Of a DNA stretch of 64,000 nt, positions 40,005-49,343 are shown piece by piece. Source of the stretch: Azonexus sp. (GTDB taxonomy: Bacteria > Pseudomonadota > Gammaproteobacteria > Burkholderiales > Rhodocyclaceae); assembly GCF_030824335.1 (NCBI RefSeq), contig NZ_JAVBXX010000011.1, positions 186,001 through 250,000 on the forward strand. Reading direction: 5' to 3'. Position 1 is the stretch's first letter. Every line of letters begins with the position of its first letter. The position numbers and the translations under genes are program-made. The notes beneath the pieces were generated by a model, which was not told the DNA's origin, ran no database searches, and was given only the letters and a program-made list of their open reading frames with translations.

Positions 40005-40065
40005 CGTAATTGGCCAAATTGTTGCGCCGGGCAGGCGCTGAGGTGGGTGGGCAGGGGAACTGTTT

Positions 40066-40623
40066 TCATGGCGTGGAGTGCCTGAGCGATTGAATGCTGA
40101 GAATCTGGCGAACGGCGTCGGCCAGCGGGGTTTCATGCGTGTTGATGCGCAAGGCCGGTTGCACTGGCGCTTCATAGGGAGCCTGCAGGCCCGTGAGTCC
40201 CAGCGTACTGTCATGCCGCGCCCGAGCGTAGAGCCCTTTGGGGTCGCGCTGCTGGCAGATTTCGAGCGGCGTGCTGACGTGGATTTCAACGAAGCATTCG
40301 GGCGAGATGGTTTGCTGCGCGGCAGACCGGCCTGCGATGGTCGGGGAAATCAAGGCGGCGATGACGTGAATGCCCTGACGGTTGAGTAGGTGAGCCAGAT
40401 GGGCTGTGCGCCGCATGTTTTCTTCACGGTCAGCGGCGGAAAACCCCAAGTCACTACAAAGGCCGCTGCGCAATTCGTCGCCATCAAGCACACAAGCCGC
40501 TTGCCCTGCGGCCTGCAACTGCTGAACCAAGGCTTGGGCCAGCACGGTTTTACCCGCGCCGGAAAACCCGGTGAGCCAATAGGTGAGTGCGTGAACTTTC
40601 AAATCAACTCGCTGAATGACCAA
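40066..40623 (-). CDS. cysC: Adenylylsulfate (APS) kinase
   Basis: Phosphorylates adenylyl sulfate to PAPS, the sulfate donor. The 185-residue protein has the P-loop GFSGAGKT near residue 19, LDGDELRSGLCSDLGFS, REENMRR and FVEIHVSTPLEICQQRDPKGLYARAR, all typical of CysC. No ATG is available in frame after the upstream stop, so a TTG at 40623 is the likely start. It stands alone, without sulfate adenylyltransferase or reductase genes, inside the adhesin unit, which suggests PAPS for sulfation and not for cysteine synthesis. Confidence 0.9.
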   Translation of the reverse strand: MVIQRVDLKVHALTYWLTGFSGAGKTVLAQALVQQLQAAGQAACVLDGDELRSGLCSDLGFSAADREENMRRTAHLAHLLNRQGIHVIAALISPTIAGRSAAQQTISPECFVEIHVSTPLEICQQRDPKGLYARARHDSTLGLTGLQAPYEAPVQPALRINTHETPLADAVRQILSIQSLRHSTP

Positions 40624-40644
40624 GATTAAAAGGAGGTGTATGCA

Positions 40645-41571
40645 TCAATTCTTCAGGCTTGGGCGGGATATTACCTTTAGCGAAGCGTCTGCTGGCAGAG
40701 CACCGGCGGGCTGATCCTTCCGGACCACTATACGTGACAAGCGCGCGTTGACTTCCAAAAAGGCTCGTACAACCCGGTCACGCTGTGCATCATCGGGTAG
40801 CGTCTGGCGCAGGGTTTCGCAGCCGGCCAGCGCGGCTGCGCGACCATCGGCGGAGAAACCCAGTGTCGTTTCGGCGAAAAACGGGGCAATAACTGCGGTC
40901 AACGCAGCGGGAGCAGAGGATTGTTCCAACACGCACTGCGCCGAGCGAAAGCCATCCTGGCGGGTCAGTGCGATCATGTAATCGTTGCCAGCTTCCAGTT
41001 GTACGCCGGTTCCAGGAACCACCGAAATCCATGGAAACCAGGGCGCCAGGTGCGGGAAGAGATGATTCGGAAACAACTCACCGCCCCAGTAGAGACGAGC
41101 GATATCGGCGAAGTGAAAAAAATCCCGGATCGCAAGCAGACCGCAGTCCTGAAAGGGCAAAATTTCCACCGGCGGTTTTTCGCGGTACACCGTGTCGTTG
41201 GCGACATCGACATACAGCGAACCTAGCTGCATGGCGTTCTGAAAATATTGCCCGCGTAGTGCGCCCCAGACCAGACGCAGCAAGCCACCTGCGGCAAAAA
41301 ACTCGCGCAGGGCGTCCAAACCCTGTTGCTCGGCAGGGGAAAGCGCGGGGGAAAAGAGGGGGCTGGGCGAACACAGCCACCCTTCAACAATACCGAATAC
41401 CCGTTGAGCTATTTCCAGACATTGCCCGAGCGGATAGGCCTTGCCGCTTTTGAAGGGCTGACGCACCAGCAACTCCTGGTCAGCTTCATTTCTGGCGCGC
41501 TGCCAGAAGGCCAGCAAACCCGCTTGCCGGGGCAGCAACAGGCGCACGGTCAACTCATGCTGCTGCGACAT
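40645..41571 (-). CDS. Unrecognised protein heading the adhesin unit
   Basis: A 308-residue soluble protein from the ATG at 41571 (an ATG at 41598 is also possible; neither has a good ribosome binding site). The centre is rich in aromatic residues (DFFHFADIARLYWGGELFP, APWFPWISVVPGTG), and the C-terminus is helical. No signal peptide, membrane helix or known motif is visible. It lies 21 bases before cysC on the same strand and is divergent from the two-component system. I do not recognise a family. Confidence 0.7.
   Translation of the reverse strand: MSQQHELTVRLLLPRQAGLLAFWQRARNEADQELLVRQPFKSGKAYPLGQCLEIAQRVFGIVEGWLCSPSPLFSPALSPAEQQGLDALREFFAAGGLLRLVWGALRGQYFQNAMQLGSLYVDVANDTVYREKPPVEILPFQDCGLLAIRDFFHFADIARLYWGGELFPNHLFPHLAPWFPWISVVPGTGVQLEAGNDYMIALTRQDGFRSAQCVLEQSSAPAALTAVIAPFFAETTLGFSADGRAAALAGCETLRQTLPDDAQRDRVVRAFLEVNARLSRIVVRKDQPAGALPADASLKVISRPSLKN
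40894..40903 (+). repeat. YTGCGGTCRAC motif copy in the unrecognised gene
   Basis: CTGCGGTCAAC on the plus strand; the minus-strand gene reads ALTAVI. Confidence 0.7.
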
Positions 41572-41665
41572 CGGTGTAATCGGTTCCTGAGGGAGCATTT
41601 GGCACAACTGATTTGGACTACGCGGGATTTTGCGCCAGAATCCAGCGTCCTTCGTGCACTCAATA

Positions 41666-41690
41666 CTGTTCAATGCTGTCAAATTCTGTC
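41666..41690. promoter_or_regulatory. Tandem CTGT repeats, candidate response-regulator site
   Basis: CTGT occurs at 41666, 41676 and 41686 with an exact 10-base period (CTGTTCAATG, CTGTCAAATT, CTGTC). OmpR/PhoB-type regulators bind direct repeats spaced 10-11 bases. The site lies between the divergent adhesin unit and the two-component genes. Confidence 0.5.
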
Positions 41691-41737
41691 CCGAACCAGC
41701 CCAGACACAAAAGCAGCAACCCATATCAAAGACAAAG

Positions 41738-42514
41738 ATGACATCCACCGCCATATGCTCCCCACCCCCAGTTCGGACACGTATTGCGGTCGTTGAGGAC
41801 GAACACAACTTGCGCGAAGACTTGCTGGAGTTTTTAGGTTGGCGTGGGTTTGCTGCACAAGGATTTGATAGTGCAGAGGCTTTCAATACGGCACACGCCC
41901 GACAAGCGTTTGAATTGGTATTGCTTGATATCGGTTTGCCAGGCTTCAGTGGTTTGGAACTGGCGCAACAACTGCAAGCGATGCCGCAAGTACCGGGCAT
42001 TGTGATGCTTACCGCCTTTTGTTCAGACGAAGACCGTGTGGCTGGCCTCGCGCTGGGGGCGGATGCCTATTTAGTGAAAGGTGCCTCGTTACAAGTCATC
42101 GAGGCCACCTGTCACAGTGTTTTACGCCGACTGGGTACGCGCACAGACATGCAGCGCCCCGCACCACCCACGGCAACTATCGAAACGCTACCCGACACCA
42201 GGCGCGACGAATGGGTGATTTACCTCACCAGTTGGCAGCTCGGCATGCCTAATGGTGAGCGACTCAAGCTGACACATCAGGAAACCCTCATGTTGCGCCG
42301 ATTGATGCAGCAACCCGGTACGGCGGTGAGTCGCAGCGAGTTGCTGGCCGATTTGGGCAAACCCGAAACACTTTCCAACCTGCGCAACCTGGACAACAGC
42401 GCCAGCCGCTTGCGCCGCAAAGTGCTGGCGGGTTGTGCGCGCGAGCTGCCGCTGCGTCCCAGTTATGGGCAAGGCTACACTTTTGCCGGCACTGGGCGGG
42501 TAGACCAGGCTTGA
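41738..42514 (+). CDS. OmpR/PhoB-type response regulator
   Basis: The 258-residue protein has a receiver domain with the acidic pair in VVEDEHN, the phospho-acceptor Asp64 in LLDIGLPGFSG and the conserved lysine in YLVKGAS. A winged-helix domain of the Trans_reg_C type follows, with SRSELLADLG and ASRLRRKV. The start ATG at 41738 lacks a ribosome binding site. Its codon use (more TTG, GGT and TTT) looks unlike the neighbouring housekeeping genes. It is coupled to the kinase gene and divergent from the adhesin unit. Confidence 0.88.
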   Translation: MTSTAICSPPPVRTRIAVVEDEHNLREDLLEFLGWRGFAAQGFDSAEAFNTAHARQAFELVLLDIGLPGFSGLELAQQLQAMPQVPGIVMLTAFCSDEDRVAGLALGADAYLVKGASLQVIEATCHSVLRRLGTRTDMQRPAPPTATIETLPDTRRDEWVIYLTSWQLGMPNGERLKLTHQETLMLRRLMQQPGTAVSRSELLADLGKPETLSNLRNLDNSASRLRRKVLAGCARELPLRPSYGQGYTFAGTGRVDQA

Positions 42515-44469
42515 GCCGACGAACAGGAGCGCACTGGCTACTACCCTCGCGAAACGGGTGGCTGGCGCACTTGCTGGCAGGGTGGCTATTGCTGCTAAGT
42601 GGGTCTACTTGGGCCTTTCAAGAGCCCTCCCCGGCCCTGCTATTGCGTGCTGACACCCAGCAATCCAGTTTGGCGGGCCACTTGAGCCGGTGGGTGGATA
42701 CCAGTGCACAGAGCTCGTTGGCCCAGGCCCGTGACCAGGTTTTCAGCCGCTTGCCCGGCTTTGAAAACGCCGGCTTTACGAACGCCGCACACTGGTATCT
42801 CCTGCACCTGGCCCGCACGCCGGATGCACCCACGAACTGGTTGCTGGTATTGGAAGCGCCCTACCTGGACAATATCGAGGTCTGGATCGAACAGGCCGAT
42901 GGCACCATCGGCCCTTACCGTCTGGGCGACCATGTGCCGATGGCCGAACGGCCCGTGCATTCGCACCAGAACGTGCTGGCACTCGCCTTACCGGATATCC
43001 AGCCGCGCAAGGTATGGCTGCGCGTCACCTCCAGCAGCATGATGAATTTCAGCGCCCATATCTATGAGCCGCAGACGTTCACCAGCCACGAGACACAAGA
43101 AGGCCTGTTTTTAGGCTTTCTATTAGGCGTGATATTGGTCGTTGTACTGGCATTTGGCGCACTTGGTCTTATGCTTGGCGAGCATGTTTTGTTAGCCTAC
43201 GCCGCTTTTGTTGCCAGCCAGGGTTTGCGTCACCTGTTGATCAGTGGCTACTCGCAAACTTTGTTCGATCCCCAAATGCCTTGGCAAAGCAATGCCATTC
43301 AAGGCTTGGGCTCACTGGCTCCGGTGTTGGCAGCAACGATTTTCTTCAGCTACCTGCTGAATTTGCGCGTCCACTTTCCCCGTTTGTTTCGGATGTACCT
43401 GATGCTGGGCTGGATGACAGCACTGACTTTGTGCTTCATCACTACACCGGCCTATCTGGTATTTGCGCCACTGCTACTGAAAATGGGCGCGCTGCTCAGT
43501 CTGCTTGGCCTGGTGTTGACTGCGGTGCTGTGGTGGCAGCAACGTCGCTGGGACATGCTTTTATATTTTTTTGGCTTCATGACCTCCGTTGTGGTGGCTT
43601 TACTGCAATGGGCAACTTTTAGTGGCTGGCTAAGCATTGACTGGTTCAGTACCCGCGTCTATCAGACATCAACGCTGGTGCACATCGGGGTAATGAGCCT
43701 GGCTTTGGCAGTACGGCTATACCAAAATCAGCGTGATCAGACGCACGTTCAGCAACAGAATGCTTTGGTGCTGGAGCGCCAGACCGAACAACGGCGCTTC
43801 ATCGCCATGCTGTCGCATGAGTTTCGCAACCCGTTGGCAAGCATTGACCGGGCCGCCAACCTGTTACAACTCAAGCTGACAGATCTGCACAAGGCCGATG
43901 GCGCCCGGCTGAGTGGCATTCGTAGCAGCGTGCGTCGTCTGGACTCGCTGGTTGACAGCTTTCTGGTATCCGAGGCTGTAGAACAACACCGCCTGACCCC
44001 AGTACTTACGCAGCAAAGGGTGGCTCCAATGCTGGCGAATGTGATTGAAACGCAGGGTGCAGAAGCGCAAGGACGCTTGCGGCTAAGCGTGACGCCACCC
44101 GATTTGCAGTATGCACTGGATGCCCGACTGATTGGTATCGCCGTCGGCAATTTGCTGGGCAATGCCTTGCGCTACAGCGGCGATACGGGCACGGTCAGCC
44201 TGACGGCTCAACAGGAGGGTGACGATTTGCTGTTGACGGTGGTCGACCAAGGCCCTGGCTTGAGCGAAGCTGAATTGGCTCTGTTAGGTGTTGCCTATTA
44301 CCGGGCAGGCACTTCAATGGGCAAGCAGGGCACTGGGTTGGGCTATTTTTTCAGCCGCAGCATCGTCGAAGCACATGGCGGCACGCTGCAGGCGGCCAAT
44401 CAACCGGAAAGAGGCCTGCGGGTAAGCCTGCGCTTACCGGGTTCGACAAGCCAGACTCATGATCTATAG
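42511..44469 (+). CDS. 7TMR-DISM sensor histidine kinase
   Basis: The 652-residue kinase has a signal-like helix (about 17-36), then a periplasmic 7TMR-DISM extracellular domain (about 45-190) of the carbohydrate-binding-like type 2. Seven membrane helices (about 205-405) follow, then a coiled segment, the HisKA box LSHEFRNPLAS with His436, and an ATPase domain with DQGPGLSEAE and GTGLGYF. The likely start is a TTG that overlaps the regulator stop (TTGA), so the pair is translationally coupled. The ligand is unknown; a surface or glycan cue is possible. Confidence 0.87.
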   Translation: MSRRTGAHWLLPSRNGWLAHLLAGWLLLLSGSTWAFQEPSPALLLRADTQQSSLAGHLSRWVDTSAQSSLAQARDQVFSRLPGFENAGFTNAAHWYLLHLARTPDAPTNWLLVLEAPYLDNIEVWIEQADGTIGPYRLGDHVPMAERPVHSHQNVLALALPDIQPRKVWLRVTSSSMMNFSAHIYEPQTFTSHETQEGLFLGFLLGVILVVVLAFGALGLMLGEHVLLAYAAFVASQGLRHLLISGYSQTLFDPQMPWQSNAIQGLGSLAPVLAATIFFSYLLNLRVHFPRLFRMYLMLGWMTALTLCFITTPAYLVFAPLLLKMGALLSLLGLVLTAVLWWQQRRWDMLLYFFGFMTSVVVALLQWATFSGWLSIDWFSTRVYQTSTLVHIGVMSLALAVRLYQNQRDQTHVQQQNALVLERQTEQRRFIAMLSHEFRNPLASIDRAANLLQLKLTDLHKADGARLSGIRSSVRRLDSLVDSFLVSEAVEQHRLTPVLTQQRVAPMLANVIETQGAEAQGRLRLSVTPPDLQYALDARLIGIAVGNLLGNALRYSGDTGTVSLTAQQEGDDLLLTVVDQGPGLSEAELALLGVAYYRAGTSMGKQGTGLGYFFSRSIVEAHGGTLQAANQPERGLRVSLRLPGSTSQTHDL

Positions 44470-44483
44470 TACAAAAGTACTAT
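44466..44483. other. Inverted repeat after the kinase gene
   Basis: ATAGTAC and GTACTAT are separated by four A residues and overlap the kinase stop codon. There is no T-run, so it may be a weak terminator or a binding site. Confidence 0.35.
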
Positions 44484-44588
44484 TAGTAGAAAAATCATCG
44501 ATGTAGAAAACCATGAAATTCCTATCCGCTGATATGCTTATATCGCATCGCAGCATGACGAGAATAAATTTCCAGGGGGATTTTCAGC

Positions 44589-46217
44589 ATGAGCACTTTA
44601 GCCAATCTGCGGGTGGCTACCCGCATTCAACTACTGATCGGCCTGACATTGATCGGTTTGCTGGTTTTATGTCTGATTTCGCTCTTTCAGCTCAAGGGCA
44701 GCATGCTCGAAGATCGCAAGGAAAAAACCCACAACCTGGTGGAGGTTGCCAAGGGGATTCTTGAACATCACCATAAACTGGCGACATCCGGCCTGCTCAG
44801 CACCGAAGCCGCGCAGAAAGCTGCCCGCGACAGCCTGCGAGACTTGCGCTACGGCGACAAGGATTATTTCTTCATCATTGATACCGCCGGCAATTACATC
44901 ATGCTGGGCGTCAATCCGGCCGCCGAAGGGCAGAACCGGATCGAAACGAAGGACGCCAACGGGAAATTCCTCGTCCGCGAACTGATTGCCACGGCACAAG
45001 GCGGTGGCGGCTTTGTCGAATACGACTATCCCAGAGCCGGCCAGGAAAAAGCCGAACCGAAACTTTCCTACGCCACACTGTTTGGCGCGTGGAACTGGGT
45101 GATCGGCACCGGCATCTACATCGATGACATCGACCAGAAATACAAGAAAAGCGCTGTCATGCTCGGCGGGATTTCCTTGGTCCTGCTGACGATTCTCGTC
45201 CTGTTCGGGTATCTGGTCGGCAGCAGTGTGCTCCGGCAACTGGGTGGCGAACCCAAGGAAGCGACCGAAATCATGGAACGTGTTGCGAGCGGCGACCTGA
45301 CAGCCAGCATCAGCCAGGCGGCACCAGGCAGTCTGTTGCATGCCCTTGGTGGCATGGTCACCTCGTTGCGCCAGATGGTCGGTGAAATCAACAAGGATGC
45401 CAACCATCTGGTCGACAATGCCGAGAAAATCGCCTTGGCATCGGATGACGTCGCCAGCGCAGCCGAACAGCAATCGGACGCCACCTCCGCCATGGCGGCA
45501 GCCATCGAAGAACTGACGGTCAGCTCGAACCATATCTCGGACAGCGCCCGCGACACCTCGCAGGACTCCATTGCCGCCGTCGAACTTTCCGGTCAGGGAT
45601 CGGCCCGTGTCGATCAGGCCTCGCAGGCCATCCAGCAGATTTCGGATACGGTGTCCGATGCCTCAAGCCGCATCCATGCGCTGGAAGAGCGCGCCAGGCA
45701 GGTTTCCAGCATCGCCAACGTGATCAAGGATATCGCCGGCCAGACCAACCTGCTGGCGCTCAATGCCGCCATCGAAGCCGCCCGCGCCGGCGAACAGGGG
45801 CGCGGCTTCGCGGTGGTTGCCGACGAAGTGCGCAAACTGGCCGAACGCACCTCGCTGGCCACCACCGAAATCGAACAAATGATTGTCGGTATCCAGAGCG
45901 ACACCGTCGGTGCCGTCGAAGCGATGAACGCCGCCTTGCCGGAAGTGCAACAAGGCGTTGAACTGGCCGCTTCGGCCTCGGAATCGCTGCGCGCCATAGA
46001 GGAAGGTGCCCGCCGTACGCTGTCGCGCATCGGCGAAGTCGCCGATGCAACCAAGGAGCAAAGTTCAGCCAGTACGTCGATTGCCCAGCGCGTCGAGCAG
46101 ATCGCCAACATGGTCGAGCAAACCACCGACACCATCCGCGGCACGGCGGCCACAGCGCATCAACTGCAGGATATTGCCGTCAGCCTGAAGCAACTGATCA
46201 GCCGCTTCAAGGTTTAA
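44589..46217 (+). CDS. Methyl-accepting chemotaxis protein (single Cache)
   Basis: The 542-residue receptor has helices at about residues 12-35 and 190-212 flanking a periplasmic single-Cache domain ([20 protein letters not shown] and [19 protein letters not shown]). HAMP and a signalling domain follow, with the tip [20 protein letters not shown]. Single-Cache domains of this type bind small organic acids. A good ribosome binding site (CAGGGGGA) precedes the ATG. It is convergent with the CoA-transferase gene with a two-base gap. Confidence 0.92.
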   Translation: MSTLANLRVATRIQLLIGLTLIGLLVLCLISLFQLKGSMLEDRKEKTHNLVEVAKGILEHHHKLATSGLLSTEAAQKAARDSLRDLRYGDKDYFFIIDTAGNYIMLGVNPAAEGQNRIETKDANGKFLVRELIATAQGGGGFVEYDYPRAGQEKAEPKLSYATLFGAWNWVIGTGIYIDDIDQKYKKSAVMLGGISLVLLTILVLFGYLVGSSVLRQLGGEPKEATEIMERVASGDLTASISQAAPGSLLHALGGMVTSLRQMVGEINKDANHLVDNAEKIALASDDVASAAEQQSDATSAMAAAIEELTVSSNHISDSARDTSQDSIAAVELSGQGSARVDQASQAIQQISDTVSDASSRIHALEERARQVSSIANVIKDIAGQTNLLALNAAIEAARAGEQGRGFAVVADEVRKLAERTSLATTEIEQMIVGIQSDTVGAVEAMNAALPEVQQGVELAASASESLRAIEEGARRTLSRIGEVADATKEQSSASTSIAQRVEQIANMVEQTTDTIRGTAATAHQLQDIAVSLKQLISRFKV

Positions 46218-46219
46218 GC

Positions 46220-47473
46220 CTAGACAGCTCCGGCGGCGCGCAATTCGGCAATGCGTTCTGCTGCATAACCCAGTGCGGCCAGCACTTCATCGGTATGCGC
46301 CCCCAACGCCGGGCCGATCCATTCGGTACCGCCCGGCGTGGCCGACAAGGTCGGCACGATGCCGGGCATCCGAAACGGTTTGCCATCCGGTAGCGTTGCA
46401 CTCTGAAACATCTGGCGGGCGATGAATTGTGGGTCGGCGAACATGTCGACCGCAGAATAAACGCGTGACGACGGCACTTCGGCCTTGGCCAGCACGGCCA
46501 GCACCTCTGCTTCGTCGTGTTCGGCACACCAGCCGTCGATCAAGGCATAGATTTCATCGCGCCGGGCGTCGCGGCCGGCATTGTCGGCCAGCGTCGGATC
46601 GTCGGCGAGATCGGGGCGCCCGATGGCCTGCATGAAACGCTTGAAGATTGCATCGCCATTCGCGCCGATGGTGACGTGCTTGCCATCGCGGGTCGTGTGC
46701 GTGTTCGACGGCGTGATGCCGGGCATGATGTTGCCGGTGCGTTCGCGGACAAAACCGAAGACGTCGAACTCGGGCACCATCGACTCCATCATCGCAAACA
46801 CCGCCTCATAAAGCGCCACATCGACCACCTGCCCGGCACCGCCATTGATTTCCCTGTGGCGCAGCGCCATCAGCGCACCGATGGCGCCCCACAACGCGGC
46901 AATCGAATCGCCGATGGAAATCCCGGTGCGCACCGGCGGCCGGTCGGCAAAGCCGGTGATGTAACGCAAACCGCCCATCGATTCGCCAACGGCACCAAAG
47001 CCGGGTTGATCCTTGTACGGCCCGCTCTGGCCGAAACCCGACAGGCGGACCATGACCAGCCCCGGATTGTCGGCATGCAGGCTTTCCCAGCTAAGACCAA
47101 GCTTTTCCAGCACGCCGGGCCGGAAGTTTTCAACCAGGATGTCGGCCTCGGCGATCAGCTTGCGCACAAAGGCCACACCTTCCGAGTGCTTCAGGTTGGC
47201 AGTCACCGATTTCTTGTTGCGCGCCTGCACGTACCACCACAGCGAGGTGCCCTCGTACAACTTGCGCCATTTGCGCAGCGGGTCGCCGCCATCGGGCGAC
47301 TCGACCTTGATCACCTCGGCACCGAACTCGGCCATGATCCGCGTGCAGAACGGCCCGGCAATCAGCGTCCCGAGTTCGACCACCTTCAGGCCGGCCAAGG
47401 GTTTCTGCGCGGCGCCCTGCTTTTGTGTATCGCCCGGCTTCGGCGTTTCGCTCTGCTTTTGCGTTTCACTCAT
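46220..47473 (-). CDS. CaiB/BaiF family CoA-transferase
   Basis: A 417-residue class III CoA-transferase: KVVELGTLIAGPFCTRIMAEFGAEVIKVE, the active-site region around ENFRPGVLEKLGL, and FGQSGPY-type loops are clear. Substrates in the family are organic acids (formyl/oxalyl, succinyl or carnitine types) and cannot be assigned here. The first 24 residues are a Gln/Lys/Thr-rich low-complexity extension (TQKQSETPKPGDTQKQ) before the normal start. It begins one base after murI ends. Confidence 0.9.
   Translation of the reverse strand: MSETQKQSETPKPGDTQKQGAAQKPLAGLKVVELGTLIAGPFCTRIMAEFGAEVIKVESPDGGDPLRKWRKLYEGTSLWWYVQARNKKSVTANLKHSEGVAFVRKLIAEADILVENFRPGVLEKLGLSWESLHADNPGLVMVRLSGFGQSGPYKDQPGFGAVGESMGGLRYITGFADRPPVRTGISIGDSIAALWGAIGALMALRHREINGGAGQVVDVALYEAVFAMMESMVPEFDVFGFVRERTGNIMPGITPSNTHTTRDGKHVTIGANGDAIFKRFMQAIGRPDLADDPTLADNAGRDARRDEIYALIDGWCAEHDEAEVLAVLAKAEVPSSRVYSAVDMFADPQFIARQMFQSATLPDGKPFRMPGIVPTLSATPGGTEWIGPALGAHTDEVLAALGYAAERIAELRAAGAV
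46445..46454 (-). repeat. YTGCGGTCRAC motif copy in the CoA-transferase gene
   Basis: Plus strand reads GTCGACCGCAGA; the gene reads SAVDM. Confidence 0.7.
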
Positions 47474-47474
47474 C

Positions 47475-48269
47475 TCAAGGCTCCCAATGTTCTACAGGCA
47501 ATTTCTGCCCCCACAGGCGGTCGACCGTAGCAATGACCTGCTGCGGCGATCCGCTGGTCGCTACAACAAGTTTTCCCTGACCGGCCGCTCCGCCGCCCTG
47601 CAGATTGCCCGCCGCGAGCAGGCGCTCCAACTGCCTGGCGACCGCCTCGCCGGTATCGAGCAAAGTCACGCCGGCCGGCAGGCGAGCGGCAATCGCCTCA
47701 GCCACCCACGGGTAATGCGTGCAGCCGAGCACCACGACATCCGCACCAGCCGCCGCCAGCGGCGCCACGAAGGCATCGAGCAAGACGGCCACCGGCGGGC
47801 TGTCCGGCCCCTCGGTTTCAATCGCCTCGGCCAGACCGGGGCAAGCCTGCGGGATGACCTGCAAGTGAGGGGCATGATTGCCGACCAGGCGCTGAAACCG
47901 CTCGCTGGCCAACGTCCGTGTCGTCGCCAGCACACCGATCACGCCGCTTCGCGTCAGGCTCACCGCCGGCTTGACGCCGGGTTCCAGCGCGACGATGGGC
48001 AAATCCACCGCCGCCCGGATCGCCTCAGCCGCCGCCGCCGTGGCCGTATTGCAGGCAATCACCAAGGCCTTGGCACCGCGTTTGACCAGCGCCTCGGCAA
48101 TCGCCACACCACGCGCCTTGAGGAAAATCTCGGGTTTGTCGCCATAGGGCAGGAAACGCGTATCGGCAAAATAGAAAAAGTCTTCCTGCGGCAGTCGACC
48201 GCGCAAGGCACGCAAGACGGTCAAACCACCGAGACCGGAATCGAAGACGGCGATGGGTCGGGATTTCAC
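47475..48269 (-). CDS. murI: Glutamate racemase
   Basis: Makes D-glutamate for peptidoglycan. The 264-residue protein has AVFDSGLGGLTVLRAL, the first catalytic cysteine in VIACNTATAAA and the second in LGCTHYPWV. The N-terminus at 48269 is the normal one. It lies 27 bases after corA on the same strand and one base before the CoA-transferase gene. Confidence 0.96.
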   Translation of the reverse strand: MKSRPIAVFDSGLGGLTVLRALRGRLPQEDFFYFADTRFLPYGDKPEIFLKARGVAIAEALVKRGAKALVIACNTATAAAAEAIRAAVDLPIVALEPGVKPAVSLTRSGVIGVLATTRTLASERFQRLVGNHAPHLQVIPQACPGLAEAIETEGPDSPPVAVLLDAFVAPLAAAGADVVVLGCTHYPWVAEAIAARLPAGVTLLDTGEAVARQLERLLAAGNLQGGGAAGQGKLVVATSGSPQQVIATVDRLWGQKLPVEHWEP

Positions 48270-48296
48270 AAGGTAATGAGCGGCAAATTTGAAATG

Positions 48297-49277
48297 CTAC
48301 AACCAGCCGGCACGCTTGAAACGCCGGAAGAGGAAAAAACAGGTCGTACTGATCGCCAGCAAGGCAGTCGGGTAACCGTACTCCCAATCCAGTTCCGGCA
48401 TATGCGCGAAATTCATGCCCCAGATGCCGGCAAATGCCGTAGCGACGGCGAAAATCCCGGCCCAGGCGGCAAGGCGCTTGCTGACTTCGCTATCCTCTAT
48501 GGCGACCATCGACAGATTGACCTGGATGGCCGTGCCGATGGTGTCGCGGATGGTATCGATCGACGCATCGATACGCACAAGGTGGTCGTACACATCGCGA
48601 AAATAATCCCGGCTGCTGAGACAAATGGCCGGGGCACGATTGCCGGAGAGTTTCCCGGCGACTTCCATCAGCGGCGCCACCACATGCTTGAGCAACATCA
48701 CCTTGCGCTTCAGCGCGTAGAGTTGTTCGATATTGGCCCGCGCCGCACCTTTGACGAAAATCCTCTCTTCCACGGCTTCAAGCGCTGATTCCAGTTGGTC
48801 GACAATCGGAAAATAACGATCCACCACCGCATCCATCAGGGCATACAGGACAAAACCGGCGCCATGTTTCAGCAAATGCGGTTCCCGTTCGCAACGTTCG
48901 CGCACGCCAAGAAATCCCTGCTGACTCCTGTTTCTGACCGACAACACGTAATTGGGGCCAACAAATACATCAACCTCACCCAGGTTGTATTCGCCCTGAT
49001 CGTTTTCACCCTTATCCGGCTCCACCAGGTGCATGACGGCGAAAATCGAATCGCCGTATTCCTCGACCTTGGGCCGCTGATGGCCATGCCGCGCATCCTC
49101 GACCGCCAGTTCGTGGAGTTTGAACTCCTCCTGCATCTTGTCCAGCTCTTCAGGCGTTGCGTCGCGCAAGGCCACCCAGACAAAACAATCCGGCCGTTCC
49201 AGGTAATCGCTGATTTCCTCGACGGAAAGCTCGGTCAGACGAGAGCCGTTTTCATAGGCCACACAGTTGATCAACAC
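48297..49277 (-). CDS. corA: CorA-family magnesium transporter
   Basis: The 326-residue protein has a large cytoplasmic N-terminal domain with HGHQRPKVEEYGDSIFAV and two C-terminal membrane helices joined at the signature GMNF (GIWGMNFAHMPEL). It should mediate Mg2+ (or Co2+) uptake. The start is read as the GTG at 49277, seven bases after AAGGGG; a TTG at 49283 is the alternative. Confidence 0.92.
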   Translation of the reverse strand: MLINCVAYENGSRLTELSVEEISDYLERPDCFVWVALRDATPEELDKMQEEFKLHELAVEDARHGHQRPKVEEYGDSIFAVMHLVEPDKGENDQGEYNLGEVDVFVGPNYVLSVRNRSQQGFLGVRERCEREPHLLKHGAGFVLYALMDAVVDRYFPIVDQLESALEAVEERIFVKGAARANIEQLYALKRKVMLLKHVVAPLMEVAGKLSGNRAPAICLSSRDYFRDVYDHLVRIDASIDTIRDTIGTAIQVNLSMVAIEDSEVSKRLAAWAGIFAVATAFAGIWGMNFAHMPELDWEYGYPTALLAISTTCFFLFRRFKRAGWL

Positions 49278-49343
49278 GTCCAATCCCCTTCCGGCATTTT
49301 TCTACTTGAAGCGCCCTTCCCCAAGGAAAAGCCCTCGCAACAG

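Noticed and set aside
40632..40715. Strong SD-like AGGAGGTG before a plus-strand ATG at 40641
   Set aside because: The frame has only 24 codons, the spacing to the ATG is one or two bases, and it lies over the 3' end of a gene on the other strand.
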